From NCBI RefSeq assembly GCF_021134715.1, contig NC_060018.1, positions 6,961,501 through 7,025,500 on the forward strand: DNA of 64,000 nt. Reading direction: 5' to 3'. Made by a program: the position numbers and the translations under genes. This document shows positions 11,598 to 24,386 of this stretch, in pieces; within the stretch, counting starts at the first letter, position 1, and each line of letters opens with the position of its first letter. Source of the stretch: Daphnia pulex (taxonomy: Eukaryota > Arthropoda > Branchiopoda > Diplostraca > Daphniidae). Below the pieces are notes generated by a model. That model saw only the letters and a program-made list of their open reading frames with translations. It ran no database searches and was not told the origin of the DNA.

Positions 11598-12260
11598 ATG
11601 AATTCATTACAAAATCTTAGGCAAGTTGGAAGGAGAATGTTGACAGTCGGTATATCAGGTAATTACATAATTGTGTAATGCTATGCTCACATAATAATTT
11701 AAAATGTTCTTTTGCCAACAGGTGTAACATGTGGTGGTAAATCATCGATCGCCAGTCTGTTAAAGTCTACATTTCCAAGAGCAAAGTTCATATGCCAAGA
11801 CGACTTCTATTTCCCCCCCGATGAGTCGCTATCTAAAGAGCCAGGCCTCCCCAACTGGGATTCTCTTGAGAGTATCGACATGGTTTCCATGACGCGCAAA
11901 GTGAAAGAGACTATCGACGCGTATTCAAACGAAAAACTGCCAACAGAAAACCTGCTCGTTATTGACGGATTTCTCATCTTCAACTATCCTCCACTAGCTG
12001 AACTCTGCGATTTAAAGTACTTTCTGACACTTCCGTTTGAAGAGTGCCTTGCTCGTCGCCGAAGGAGGACCTCATACAACATCCCAGACCAGCCAACATA
12101 TTTCACTGAAGTAGCGTGGCCCATGTATCTTGTACATTTGAAAGAAATGCGTCAGGAAGGCTTCGCCGATCAAATCCAATATCTTGATGGGACGATTGAC
12201 ATCCAGGAAAACTTTAAACGTATCCTCAAAGATGTTCAAGCTTATCTTGATGACGTGTGA
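11598..12260 (+). CDS. NMRK1: nicotinamide riboside kinase
   Basis: Two exons (11598 or 11637 to 11658, and 11722-12260). Two in-frame Met codons exist. The second (11637) gives 186 aa starting MLTVGISG, which matches the family start just before the P-loop; the first would add 13 residues. The P-loop GVTCGGKSS, the acidic pair QDDFYFP, the substrate region IDGFLIFNYPPL, the ARRRRRTSY lid and WPMYL are family features. The enzyme phosphorylates nicotinamide riboside to NMN in NAD+ salvage. The P-loop carries GGKS, as in NMRK, and is split from MLTVGIS by the intron. Third gene of the tight trio with AROS and DPM2. Confidence 0.93.
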
Positions 12261-14429
12261 TTACAGATCCTTTCAATACAGTCATATTTTTCTTCACTGA
12301 TGCACTGAAAACTTCTGTGTTCCATGGGTTATTGTTGCAACGGCACGTGTAAACATGTCATTAAGCAGAGACGAGCTTAGGAGGAAAGTATTGAGCTTTA
12401 ACGTGCTTTCTGAAGGCAGAACACCAAAAAGTTCCACACCGGAAGTGACATCGACGAGAAACAGACACCCAAGACCCAAATAGCAAACAGCCAAGGCACG
12501 CTGCTGAGCCGAATTGTTTAAACGTGAAATCGATATATACTTACCAGCAATGACGAGCTTCCATGTGCATGTTCACAGAATCTATCACACGCTACTAAGT
12601 TCCAAAATGTGCAGAAAATGTTTCCGTTTAGCTCTTGCGATTTTGTTCACATATAAGAATTCACTTTTTGCCTGTATGCCTGTGGGCCGATTTTAAGCAG
12701 ATACATTTCAAGGGTTACATAACTCTTACATATCAAACAGATTTTTTTACGACGGGCAAAATTGAAAACAAATCGTTTGTATTTTTAGCCGTCATCCAAA
12801 GTCCAAACTAAGATTTCAGAGATACAGTGAACCGACTAATTTAAACGTGGGTTTTTGGAAACAAAATAATAGGGAAGAATTCTTCGTATATTTAGTTTTT
12901 GTTCATGGAGGGGGGGGGGGATAAAAAATACATAGAAGCGGATTTTTGTCACTAAAGAAAACTGACCAATAATCATGTTTGCAATGCATTTCAACTTTTC
13001 TTTATTAAGGCGTAGAGGAGCTTTCAGGCTCTTCTTGGTATAAGAGAAACTTTATTTAGCCTTCTGATGGTATGCTATACAAAACCAAAATAGACAAAAA
13101 AGAAATAAGAGAACACAGTACCGAAAATGACGTTTCACGATGATTTGAGCAGACTTTCGCTCTCACTCAGTGTGTTACCTCATTTACGGTCGCTCCCAGA
13201 GTATTTACCGAAAACGAATTTTTGAAAAAACATCATTTATTGAAACCCGAACCTTTTGGCTAGAATCCAGCAAATACAATTTTAGTTTTCAATCGTAAAG
13301 TATTAGTGCGGCAACCAGGTAGTACCTTTCAATATCATTATTGATTTATTGGGCTTGGAGTATTATCAAAGGGCGTAACTATTGTCAGCTATTGTTATGG
13401 GCTCGATGAATTCGACTGAGTTCGGCACTGCGCTATAATAGGGCTTAGATTTTTTTTTCTTTTTATGGTTTGGTAGATGAAGAAGGTAAAAGAAAAACTT
13501 TCGTAGTATAAAAATTTTATTAATTAAGCAACGTTTGATGTCTATAAACTTATTCTTTTCCAGTTACTTATGCTTTGCCTGACGTTTACAAAAACATGGT
13601 TTAACTAAATATTTGAAATTCAGACATGTAACTGAATCGATGTGAGCTGAATGGGATTTAATAGCGCAGCATAGAAAAGTACAGCCACTTTTCAGGTGGC
13701 AGAGCTTTGTCCGTCTGTAAAGATTACGAACAATTTTCTTGATTCTGAAATTGGGCCCAATAAAACACACGAACCTACGAAAAGGACTTCAGAGAGGCTT
13801 ACAGTATTCTTTGAACGGCAATACTTGTCAAAACTAACAAATCTTTTTCATTGTAAAGATGAGGTAGGAAACACTCAACAATCGTGTTAAACCAGATTTC
13901 ATCTAGTAGACCGTTTTTTAAAAGAATAAAATAATTTAAAAAAAGGAAGAAGGGCTCGATCTATTTGTATTAATAATGATAAAATATCTTTGGGAATTCA
14001 ATAAATTTACTGCCAGCTCGTTTTTTTTTCCTATATACACATAGATATGCAATTATGCATTTCTCTAGCTGAGAATCAGCCTTGTAATTGCGATAACCCA
14101 ATTTTTGAAAGATTACGTAAGTTGGCTTCGATCGGTCATTTTTCCGGTTTCGAAATATAAGAAAGACTTTCTCCTTTACAAAGCGTGTGCACACAAATGT
14201 CGAATGTAAAAATAAAAAAAATTAAACGTACTCGCTGTATTTGTACCCCTATTTTTAAAACAGCTTGTACGTTACAATTGATATATTTGGATTAATTTTG
14301 GGGAGAATAGTATAAATGTTTTTTGTTTTTTCTAATTTTTTTAAAATAAGCGATAAACGCAATTTTTCATTTGGTTGGCGAGTCCGATTATTTTGTTTTT
14401 TCTTTACAGTTTCGAATATGTTTTTTTGG
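12261..14429. other. intergenic spacer between NMRK and SoxE 3' ends
   Basis: About 2.2 kb between convergent genes. It includes the SoxE 3' UTR at its right end. A CACGTG lies at 12343-12348, just before a 42-codon frame on + (12355-12483, see Findings). An 11-base G tract lies at 12910-12920. Otherwise AT-rich sequence with no supported gene or RNA. Confidence 0.55.
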
Positions 14430-17400
14430 TTAGATGTAGCTAAGCCACGATTCCATGCCACCTGAAAATATGCTGGTTGTCGTCGCTCCGCTGGTCTTTG
14501 TCGCCGAAGATGTCGTCGGCACCGAGGGTAAGTAAGTCTGATGTTGCTGATAGCCGTCCACAACGTTAGGGGCGACCGAATTTCCCGCTACCGGCGAGTT
14601 GTGGCCGTAAAAATAGTGAGCAGAATTGGCGTCGACGGCCGTCGCACTTCTTGTCGTTCCAGGATGTTCCAGCTGTTGTTGCGAGACACTCATCGTTCCG
14701 CCAACAGATTGAGAACGCTTAAAAAATAAAAGAAAGTCCACCATTCTTTTTATTAATCAAAGAAACCATATTTGATGTTAATTTCCAACTACCGGTGAGT
14801 AAAGCTCCTGGTAGCTGCTGGACTGATGTTGAGCCTGTTGGCCAGCGGGACTGTTGCAGTTGCTGTTGCTGCGGCTGCTGCTGCAGCTACTGTAGGTGAA
14901 ATTCGTGCTGGCCACAGCAGCGACTGCGGCTGGCGACGGGACCGGCGAATGCAACGACGTGCAGCTCGGAGGAGATGAGACGTAAGATTGGGCGGAATCG
15001 CTTCGATCTTCGGGTGACGTCGGTTGCTGCTGCTGCTGTTGCTGCTGCGGAGGCCCGTAACCGTTGATGCTGGAATTGCCGTAGTGGTAAGTCCGCTGGA
15101 GCAAGGCCCCCACGTTGTTTGGCGTGTGAGACCACGGCAGGTAAACTCCTCCGTTTTGATGATCCAGGTAAGCGTGTTGCTCGTACATGCAATTGTTAGA
15201 GGCGACGGAGACGGGGATGGTGGAAGGGTAGCTGGAATGAGAGTAGGTGGTCGAGACGGGTACGTGGTTGTTGAACGCTCCGGTCTCAATTCCCGAAGGC
15301 ACGCCTGCAAGAGCTGAGGCATCGTGTTGAAAGTAGAGGTTGTATTCTTCTTGATCGGCAGCAGGCGCCGAGACTTCGTTGCACAACATGTCGGCACCGT
15401 TAACATTGGAATAACTTTTGCAACCCGTCTCTGAAATAGGAAATCGTTCACGTTTTAAGAAATATTTAAGTCAGCGATTGCTGAAACTTGAAATCGAATT
15501 CAATTTTGAAATCGATTGTTTCGCAACGGGTAATTTTGTTTTTGAAATTTAGGCCTATGTTTGATTTTGCTGTGAATTTCATGAAATTAGTAATTAACTG
15601 ACCTGATGTCACTCCACGACTGTTTAGCATGTGAGGGTGTTCGACGAGGCCGTCGGTCAAAGGAACCCGGCGATCTAATGTCGCAGTCGATGGCGATTGT
15701 GACGAAACAGTTGCGTGATTAGCGCTAATTTTATGACTGTTCGCTTCGATTCCTGAGGTCAATCAAAAAGGAAAAATGAAACTTGATATTGGCGATAACC
15801 GCTTTTGTTATTACGCAACCAACAGATTGCTAATAAAAGCGCTAGATTTGGCTATAGATTAATGCGTGGCTATTTCAGTACACAATAAGAGGTTGGATTA
15901 TAGTCAAATAAAATCAAAGAGGCTCACCAGTATTTCGGTTCGATGACGACGTTGGAGTTGTAGGCGAGGCCGTCCCCTTCATCACTGAGCGGGAGTGGCT
16001 CCTTAATTTACTACCGCTAGGCTTGGGTCCGGTACGAGATGAATCGCGCTCTTTTTGAATCCTTCAAATCATTTCATTTATAACACATTCAAAATTAATT
16101 CTCATCAAAATGAATGTCGCCTAAAGCTCCATTAAATCTCCTTGTAGAATCCCCCGAAAAAAAGTGACTTAACAATAAGCAAAGAAAATCGTTTCTTATT
16201 GAACGAGTTTTTATAAGTCTAAAAAAGTGCAATCAAATACAATCACCTTGTTGAAGAATGGTGATGATTCTTCAAGCGTGTTTTTGTCGCAGCGTTGACC
16301 ACGGAGCTGGCGGCGCTGCTCGACGGGGGTAAAGGCATTTGCGACGATTTGGCGCCGGCAATTTTGCGTCGCCGCGGCTGATATTTGTAATCGGGGTGCT
16401 CTTGCTTGTGAAGCTCCCGTAGCCGCTCGGCCTGTTTAACAAACGGTCTCTTGTCGTCGTCACTCAACACCCTGAGACAAATTAAAAAAACAATTTCATT
16501 AATCATTAATTAAATTTGTTTCATTTTTAATTATTTCACGGGTGTGGCTATAAGGAATTGAACCTTAGACGATGAATGGAAAAAGGTTTTATTTGCATCA
16601 GGTATTTCTGTAATATCTGAAGTGTGGACGCACAAGGACACACGTGTAAGTACTTGGGGGTGTACCTTTAATTGTTGGGACAGCTGACACTCTCCCAAGA
16701 CATCAATACGTATATGCGATAAACTATAATCAGTTCAAAAAAGAAAAACCCTTGACACCAAATTGGAATATGACCCGATGATGATTGCTGGTCGAAGTCA
16801 CGTAGGCACATACTCACATAGGCCCTATTATTTCAAAGACCATAGGAATCTGTCGACTACCTACGTGATCAAATAACCACAAACAAACGTCCTTTCATCT
16901 GCGACAGTTCCATTCGATCCACAAATACGTCTTACTCTCATATAATAGCTCCCCTTCTTTTCATTGATGCACGTGATGGAGTCTTGATTAGCCAATCGCA
17001 GTTAATTCATGAAAGAAATCATTTTTAATATCTTTCAACGCATCTTGCATCAAAACAAGATATGTACAGTTGCCTATATAGTCGCCTATCCATCTGGGAA
17101 CTTTCCAGGAAGTCCCAGAAAATTCCCCTGACCCACACACAGCCGTTGTGTAAAAGATACCACAACACAAAACGCATACAGTTTCCATAGAAATCTGTTG
17201 TCGAGTAAAAAGCTCAAGAGCTTCGGTGAAATTATGACGACGAGCCGAGTCGTTGAACGTCAACTCAAGCGTGTCGTGACCTTTTTCGGCCAGCACTTTT
17301 TTTCATTTTCTTTTTGTGTGAATACTTTTTTTTCGGTGCGGATGAGTTTCTCGGGAGATTGAAAGGGGAGTGAAAGGCGTCCCATTAGGGCGCACTTGCC

Positions 17401-20400
17401 CAGCACTTGATGCGACTCTACTTGGTAGGTCTCCGGCATCAGCTGCTGCAGTGTATAAAGAAAGAGATCGGCTGGCCGCGCCTTAAAGTCACGAAGTGCT
17501 TGCGAGGTCATCCAAGGCAAAAGATATATAGTAGTCGTCGGGGAGAGAGTTTTGAAAAGACAATAAAAGAATGTCAACCAACAGACAACACCAAAAAATG
17601 GAAAGAAAGTGTATATAGTAGGCCTGAATGGGTGTTGGTATATAGAAAACTATTGACTGTGCACTTGACCGTTGCATTGATGTTGTGTGTGTCGTACCGT
17701 CTTCTCTCTGAAAAAACATGTTCACATATTATTTGGGAATACGCCTATTGGAATGTTATTCCTGTTATTCGTTCCCTCCATTTTTCTTTTGCAGCTCTCA
17801 TCCAGCAGCAGCACATCGACTGTGTCAACAAATGACGTCCGGAATGCTGTGCTGTGACTGACTCCCGAAATGTTCCAGCATGACGTGGCTCCATAGGCTG
17901 TTGCGTGGGTTCTCCGAACATTGTTCTGCTATATACGTTTGATCTTTCCACCAACTTTTTTCTGCCTCCCAATACTTTCTGAAATTGTTGTTTTCATTTT
18001 TTGGTTGTTGTTGTTGTAATGGAAAAATAAGTAGTAGTTCATTTTTTTTAAATAAGAAATTTCAGCATATTACTGGAAATGTAAACAACACAAAAAGATG
18101 AGCGGAGAGTATAGGGTCGTGGGGTCTGATGTTTGGGACAAGTTGTCACGGGCGGTATATGTATAAACAACGGAACTCTCGACTGATTGCTGTCCAGCCC
18201 GGCTCTCTCTCTCTAGCTCCCAACCCTCGCCTATTGTATACTGGAAATGTCATTGGGTGTCGGGGCGATGAGGCGCTCGACTGTTGATGGTTGACGGTTT
18301 ACGGGTTTAGGTTACGCGAGCAACACACAGGACTCATCGGCCGACACTTTCGACCTTCGTCGTCGTTCTCTTTTTTCTTTTCCTGTCTGGATAAAATAAC
18401 GACGGAGGATAAAAAAATGTTTGGTCGTACCCTAAAGCAAGTGGAATCACATCTCTATGAGCTTGGAACGAAGTTTATCATCTCAAATCCAACTGATAAT
18501 TATCAGCAACTTTGACTTCAAAACATGTCGAAAGATTGAAACCGACAGCTTCGTGCATTGCGACACGTGCATCTTCTAGTATGTTTCCGTTTCATAATCG
18601 CTTTTCTTGTCGATTCAACTCTTTCAAAATTTGTTAGGTTTTCTATTTAGTCTATATTTTTGATGGGTGAAAAACAACTTATCGCTAGACCTTCACCCTA
18701 CACGAAATTCTCTGCTTTCCCAGTCAATATTGTGCAACATTTTCATGGTGCATTTTTGTTTGGGGAAAATTCTATATTTTTTTTTTTTAAATTCTTCCTT
18801 CTGTGTAGCAACTGTAACTGCCTTCGATATCTGTCTGGCCATTCCAGAACCTTGTTCGTTTGAAAAATGAAAATATATCCACAATGCCCCCAGAATTACA
18901 CATTGTCCATTTTATTATAAATTACATTATCTGTGGTATGAATAATTGCATACATTATAGAACTTTGCATTAATGTCATATGCGGAATTCTCGTGAATTC
19001 TTATTGGGGTCTGGCGGTAGCAGCTACAAGTAACGAATGATTCACCCAAACGTCTTTTCGGTGCAAATGTAATAAATTAACCTTCTCGGGTCGTCTCTAG
19101 GCCCGCGTTCGATGAATAGATGAGCGCTTAAAGTTATGAAATTTATTTTATAATATCAGGCCAATATCAATTACTGTAAAAAATCATCTTCGTTATTCTA
19201 AATGTAGTATATAGGCCTAGTGAGAGTATGTTGTCAGCAACTCCAACTTGATTTTGCACCACAACGGATTAAGGGTTAAATAAGCGCGATGATAGATTAA
19301 ATTGTCTATAAAGACATAATCGACTATAATCTAAGATTATAATAGCGCAGGAAGTATCGACTGAAAAAAGGGAGAAATTATGAAATTATATCGCCTTTTA
19401 GGAAAAAAAAAAAAAAAAACATTTTAAAAATACAAATTTAATTCATTTTTCTAGCCGTATTTGTTCAATACTATTTGCGTCGGGTGTATCTATACACTTG
19501 TTCAGGAAGTTGGGTTCACAACTACTGTATATCTGGTTTATCAGCTGCCGATGAGTGTTGGAGATACCGCGCCTTTTGGTATACAGCAGCCACTACATAT
19601 TAGCTATACCCGTTAGAGTCAATCGGCTGGGCCAAAGGGCTTTGATTTGAAAAAAAAGTTGGACCTTTGCATTTCATATTTGCTGTTATTATTGCTCTAG
19701 ATAGAACATGGATTGCAATCCCATGTTGATGAAGCACTACTATTCGGCTCGTGACAAAAGCCTTTTGCAATGGCCGGTGGTGCTCGTTCGGTGGCAAAGA
19801 GTGGTTCTATAGGCGGGGGAGGAGGGTGTTGCATGGCCGTCTCGGTGGGGCCGGACAAGAAGGAGGCCGGACAGCAGAAAGCGAAAGAAAAAAGGGGCGG
19901 CGGGCCACGGCGAGGGGAAAGATTAGCCGACGTGAAAAGAAGCCGCTGACGGATGCGCTTACACACACACACACGCACACGATTGGTAAACACGCAGCCA
20001 ACACACACACACACACACACACACACAGATCTGAGCCCTCCGACATCAGCAGACCTCCGCGACCCCCTGTCTTTCTTTTTCTTTCTTGTCAATATATATA
20101 TATAAACTGGGCGTTTGCATCGATTTCTGAACTCTCTCTCTCTATACATTATGTACCGCCTATATTGAGGCCCTAGAGCTCTTTCCTATCGGGCGCTATT
20201 TTCTCTGAGAGTCGTCAAAGTCAAAAAGGAGAGACAGCAGCATGTAACAGAGGATCCGGCTACTGGAATTGAATTCGAGTTGTTTCTTGTGTATAATAGT
20301 CCAGCTAGCAGCAGCTATAGTCCAGCTATAGCGCAGAAGAACCCGCTCGGTTGGAAGAAGGATGTGAGGGTGGAGTGCGCGAGACTTTTACAAATGATAT

Positions 20401-23400
20401 TCTTCTTTCGATTTGAAAGTCAGATTGCGAGCAGATTTTGTTGTATAGAAATCGGGAGCTATCGTTTTATTCGACGCTGCTGCTGCTGGGAAAATGCATC
20501 TCTCCTTTTTTATCTTCTTTTCTTTTCTTTTCTTTTTTGGTTTTTTTTTGTTGTTTGTCTTTTTGGGGTTTTTATTTTTGTTTCTTTCCTTTCCGAAACG
20601 GTAGCCAACATAATATAGCATTAGTGGCCATGCATGGAAGTAACTACTTATTGTTGATGGATATCCCCTCAACCACGCGGTCAGACCTTTTCTATCGTGT
20701 CGAATCCTTTTTTTTCTTTTTGATTTCTTTTTTTCGTTTCTATTTCATCGAAAGTCTCTCTCTCTCTCTTATTCTGTCGCTGTTGGTATTTTATAGATGA
20801 GTCGCGTCAAAGTCTCAAAGGGGTCCGTATGAGATGGGGGACGACTGAGAGAGAGAGACGACAGCATCTGAACATATCAGACGCGCCGGAGGAAAAAGAA
20901 AAAAGAAGAAAAAGAAAAAGAATAGAAGCTCTGCTGCTGCTGCCAAATAATGCTTTTAATGGAGGTCATCAGTAGCGCGATGATATGTCAGCTCCGGTTG
21001 TTCGGGAGCAGCAACATGAAAGAAGAAAAAAGAAGAAGAGCTACTACTATACAGAAAGCATTCTCATACTCAAACTTTGCCGCTACTGCTACTGCTGTCG
21101 CCGCTGTGAACGGCCACCACCGCCGCCGCCCCGGCCGGCCACACACACAACGCCATGTTCGGCCTGACTGATACATGACCATCGATGGTCGCTTGGCATG
21201 TGGCAATCAATCGAACGGACTGGATCCCTTTTGACCATCATCATTTATCGGATAGTAGCCCCCGATTTCAGTCTCTCTACCTGCTCCTGGATTCTATTAC
21301 GCTGCTACTGCCGCGGGTCAACAGCAGCAGCGGATACACACTTGCGGTCGTCGATGGATCGGCGACGTCTACTAGTATCGGAATTTCATTCCCATATGAC
21401 AGCAGACGAGTGATGGATGATGATTCGGGCGACGTTGGCTCTGAGCTGCTGGGGATTATTCCGGTTGGGAAACGAGCGCGGGGGTAGTATAGGTGGGTGG
21501 GGGGGGGGGGACGAATATCAACAGCAGAGAAAAGGCGGACGGCCACCACCACTTTACATGCGGGCGTGCGCGCCCATCCATACAAAGTGTACATGTAGCT
21601 AAATTATTACTGAAATCGGGATGTTCAGCACTGATGGGGTTTTTAAATTCGCCTGACGGCCATCCGTTTTCTATAGCGTCCATATACAAACGTGGCTTTA
21701 GAATGTTGCGTAATCATCAGTACACAGGAAGGAATTAATTATATATGGCGGGATAATGATATTTATTGACGTGTGCACGTGGATCTCATATCTGCGATCT
21801 TTCGGGTCAAAGGTTTTCTGAATTTTTGTTATTGCAGACTCGATTGATTGTTAACTATTATTTTGAACGGTTTTCAGATTGATGGCCTTTTTTACCAAAT
21901 TAAAAAAACCGACTAAATCTAAGATTTCGAGAATAATTATCGTACTTTGATCTGGGATAAACAGACTAGTCTACTGCATATCTCTATATGAATTACGACA
22001 TGAGTGAGGGGGTAGAACTCCTTTAGGTTTTTATTAAAAACTTGGGTTTTCCCTGTTTTCCTTATTCAACCATTTGGCACTTTTTAGAGATTGGAAATTG
22101 TCTCGATTTTTCTCCCGCTTTCGGGAGTGTCTGCAACTTATTTTCATAATTCAATTATTCACGCCTTTAGCTCAATTCCAAATGATAGGCCTAGATAAAG
22201 ATTCAGCCCAATTTTACAAACAATTTGCATAATCTCGTCGTATAAATCTAACTCAATCAAAATTCTAAGCGTGCGGGGTGCAGCCAAAGGCGATGCAAGT
22301 GTGAAAGTATTTTACAGGCCTTAACATAATAAATTTCGATTTGACCAGCGTTGACTCTCTGTAGGAACACACGGGTGTAAATAAAGACTGATTCCAAGTT
22401 GAATTCGTACAAAGCTCAACAAAAGATTGCAACGGCTGACCGGCCCGGCCTGGCCCGGCCAGTTGTTGTTGACATTCCAGCGGCGCCAGTATGGGCTACA
22501 GAGACACACACGGCCCGCCAAAGCCGAGCAGTCAACCGTAAGAACCAACACGCCAGAGCGGTTAATCAGCCAAACAGAACTGTTATCAAGTTCAAACAGC
22601 GCCGCTCATATATAGCCCTGCGCTGACGATCAGCCTGATTGGCTATTGTTATTACAAAAAAGCCAGACGGGCCACAGCATAGCACATCAACCCACACCCA
22701 TAGGCATTTCCCTTTCTATTTTTTGCCTACGTGATGTACTCCACACATTCGAATGAAACAAACGACGGAAAACGATTGGACATTGCACTTTGTAGCCTAA
22801 TACAATGAAGAAATTTGTCGTTTATTTTTACCTCCATAGTCGGCCGAGGGTTTTGCTCAACTCGGCGTTGTGCAACTGCGGGTACTGGTCGGCTAATTGC
22901 CGGCGAGCTTCTTGAGCCCAGACCATGAACGCGTTCATGGGTCGCTTGACGTGAGTGTCCCTCTTTTCCGGGTTAGACCTGCTGGAAATGTCAAAGGATT
23001 TATTGAAATAGTTGAGCTATAACATAGAAAGTTGCTCTAGATTGATAGGCCGGTAGCTATGCAGTCTTTAACATTGAATGAATATTCGGATTAAAGAGCA
23101 TTTAAAGGAGTCGGCGATAATATGCGTCATTAGTTCCGATTAGGTGGGAGGAGATGTATCCAATAACCCAGCAAAGATGACGTGGTCCGTATATAGTATC
23201 AGCACAATGCATGAATACTATTATTATGGTGCACCGGTATATAATGTACCGGTTAACCTTTTAGATAATCATCACGCACCTCAATCATAATGCACCAGAT
23301 GATTTTGACTATTTAATTTCAAGGGTGGCTATAAACGAATGTGCATTTTGTCACCGTAGACTATACATTGAAAGCGATTGTTTTTGTTGCACTTGTAACG

Positions 23401-24044
23401 TCTATGTGATGGTATAGCCAATATCAATAAAAATGATAAATCAGAAGATAATAAAATCAAGAAAAATATGAAACAGCGCCAGGAAAAATCACTTCAGATA
23501 AGCACTATTACAGCTTGTTACATGATGTAGCTGCATGTTCATATAACAAATAGTTTCTACATCTGACAATTGATTTCACGCTTATAACCGCAAATAGAGG
23601 CTCTTCTTTTCAGGCCTATACTCTATAATCTACCGGCCTTATATAAACTAAAATATTAAAGATAAAGATTTTGTTTGTCTTGTATCGATGCTGGTCTTAC
23701 CTGCTGGCCAGCGGGACGAGGCTCCAGTCGTAGCCCTGCAAAACCTTGGCAACGGCATTGCCAATATCCGACTTGGGTAAATGCTGCTGAGCCAGTTGCA
23801 TAATGGACGTAGCCCGGCTGCTGCTGCTGCTGTGGTGATGGTGCAGCGACGATGAACCGGCGGCCGACGAAATCACCGGCAAACTCATCTTCATTTTGAT
23901 GACCGACGCCAGTTCGGCATCCGATGGATGCTGATAGGAGCACGTATCCATCCTTGTTGACGTCAATGTCTGTCGTGTCAAAATGTCGGGGTTAAGGCTC
24001 CGGACAGACACAGCCGTTAGATAACAATCTCGGTCGAATGTCAA
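14430..24044 (-). CDS. SoxE: SoxE-group HMG-box transcription factor
   Basis: Seven exons: 23701-23951 (or to 24044), 22832-22978, 16247-16471, 15928-16061, 15603-15752, 14793-15430, 14430-14717; all phases agree, giving 610 aa from Met at 23951. An in-frame Met at 24044 would add 31 residues. The SoxE dimerisation domain precedes the HMG box ([14 protein letters not shown], about residues 60-83). The box, about residues 93-165, carries [21 protein letters not shown] and [10 protein letters not shown], the SoxE type (vertebrate SOX8/9/10, fly Sox100B). The box is interrupted after TLGRLWR by a 6.36-kb intron. The C-terminal half is rich in Ser, Pro, His and Gln with a polyQ run, consistent with transactivation. 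SoxE acts in gonad, gut and neural-type development. Confidence 0.95.
15022..15049 (-). repeat. CAG repeat coding polyglutamine in SoxE
   Basis: Interrupted CTG/TTG run on + that reads as CAG/CAA on -, coding eight Gln after GYGPP. Such runs are length-polymorphic in arthropod transcription factors. Confidence 0.8.
20001..20026. repeat. (AC)n microsatellite
   Basis: About 13 uninterrupted AC units, preceded at 19961-19980 by a shorter, interrupted AC run. Lies in the long SoxE intron. Confidence 0.95.
21499..21510 (+). repeat. G12 homopolymer
   Basis: Uninterrupted run of twelve G within a G-rich stretch (GGTGGGTGG before it). It could form a G-quadruplex; it is also a place where assemblies err. 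Confidence 0.85.
22979..23700 (-). other. first SoxE intron
   Basis: 722 bp of AT-rich intron between exon 1 and exon 2, with GTAAGA donor and CAGCAG acceptor on the minus strand. No frame or RNA seen. Confidence 0.7.
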
Positions 24045-24347
24045 TTTGGCCAGTTAATTCACAACAATAATCAAAGCCTATATAATCAATATGTAATAAT
24101 TGATGGTCTATCAAATGGGCTCATGCTGATTAAAGGACCTACTAACTGGAAACTGTCTGACGTTCAAAACTGTTGGCAATTTTTAAAAAAATGTGGAAAT
24201 CCGACGGCCGAAATTTTGGATTCACGAAAAATTTTGATTGCACAAAGGAAAATGGTGGCGGTGACTACACACACATGCGTACGTAATATTCGACAGTCAA
24301 TGCGGCTGCGTCGTCGGCACTTGCTTCCTCGAACTCTGATCTCGTTC

Positions 24348-24386
24348 GACTAACTCCCACTGCGTCGGTGCGGCCACAAGTTATAA
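24348..24386 (-). promoter_or_regulatory. candidate SoxE core promoter
   Basis: On the minus strand CTTTATAA (24379-24386) lies about 30 bases before TTAGTC (24349-24354), which fits an initiator. A CCAAT box (ATTGG on +, 24466-24470) lies roughly 85 bases further upstream, and a CCAAT in opposite orientation at about 24484. This would give a 5' UTR of 300-400 bases to the start codon. The spacing is sensible, but the motifs are short, so this is tentative. Confidence 0.35.

Larger units (their letters stand above)
16472..22831 (-). other. 6.36-kb intron inside the SoxE HMG box
   Basis: Longest intron of the window. I found no exon-like frame with good splice sites inside it. Content: pyrimidine-rich runs (20480-20780), a purine-rich stretch (20840-20940), the AC microsatellite near 20000, AT dinucleotides at 20093-20103, a G12 tract near 21499, and GC-richer patches (19760-19960, 21080-21170, 22440-22470). 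Long introns next to a developmental gene in an otherwise compact genome usually hold enhancers; that is inference. Confidence 0.6.

Noticed and set aside
12294-12494. Minus-strand 66-codon frame opposite the small charged ORF
   Set aside because: It can be joined to an upstream piece with a good donor, but no Met is found in frame and no protein is recognised; kept only as a remark in Findings.
16988-17577. Overlapping minus-strand frames of 102 and 105 codons in the SoxE intron
   Set aside because: No recognisable domain, no matching splice sites and biased composition; they look like chance open frames.
22441-22462. GGCCCGGCC-type GC palindromes
   Set aside because: Short tandem of GC words in an intron; no larger inverted repeat or element ends.
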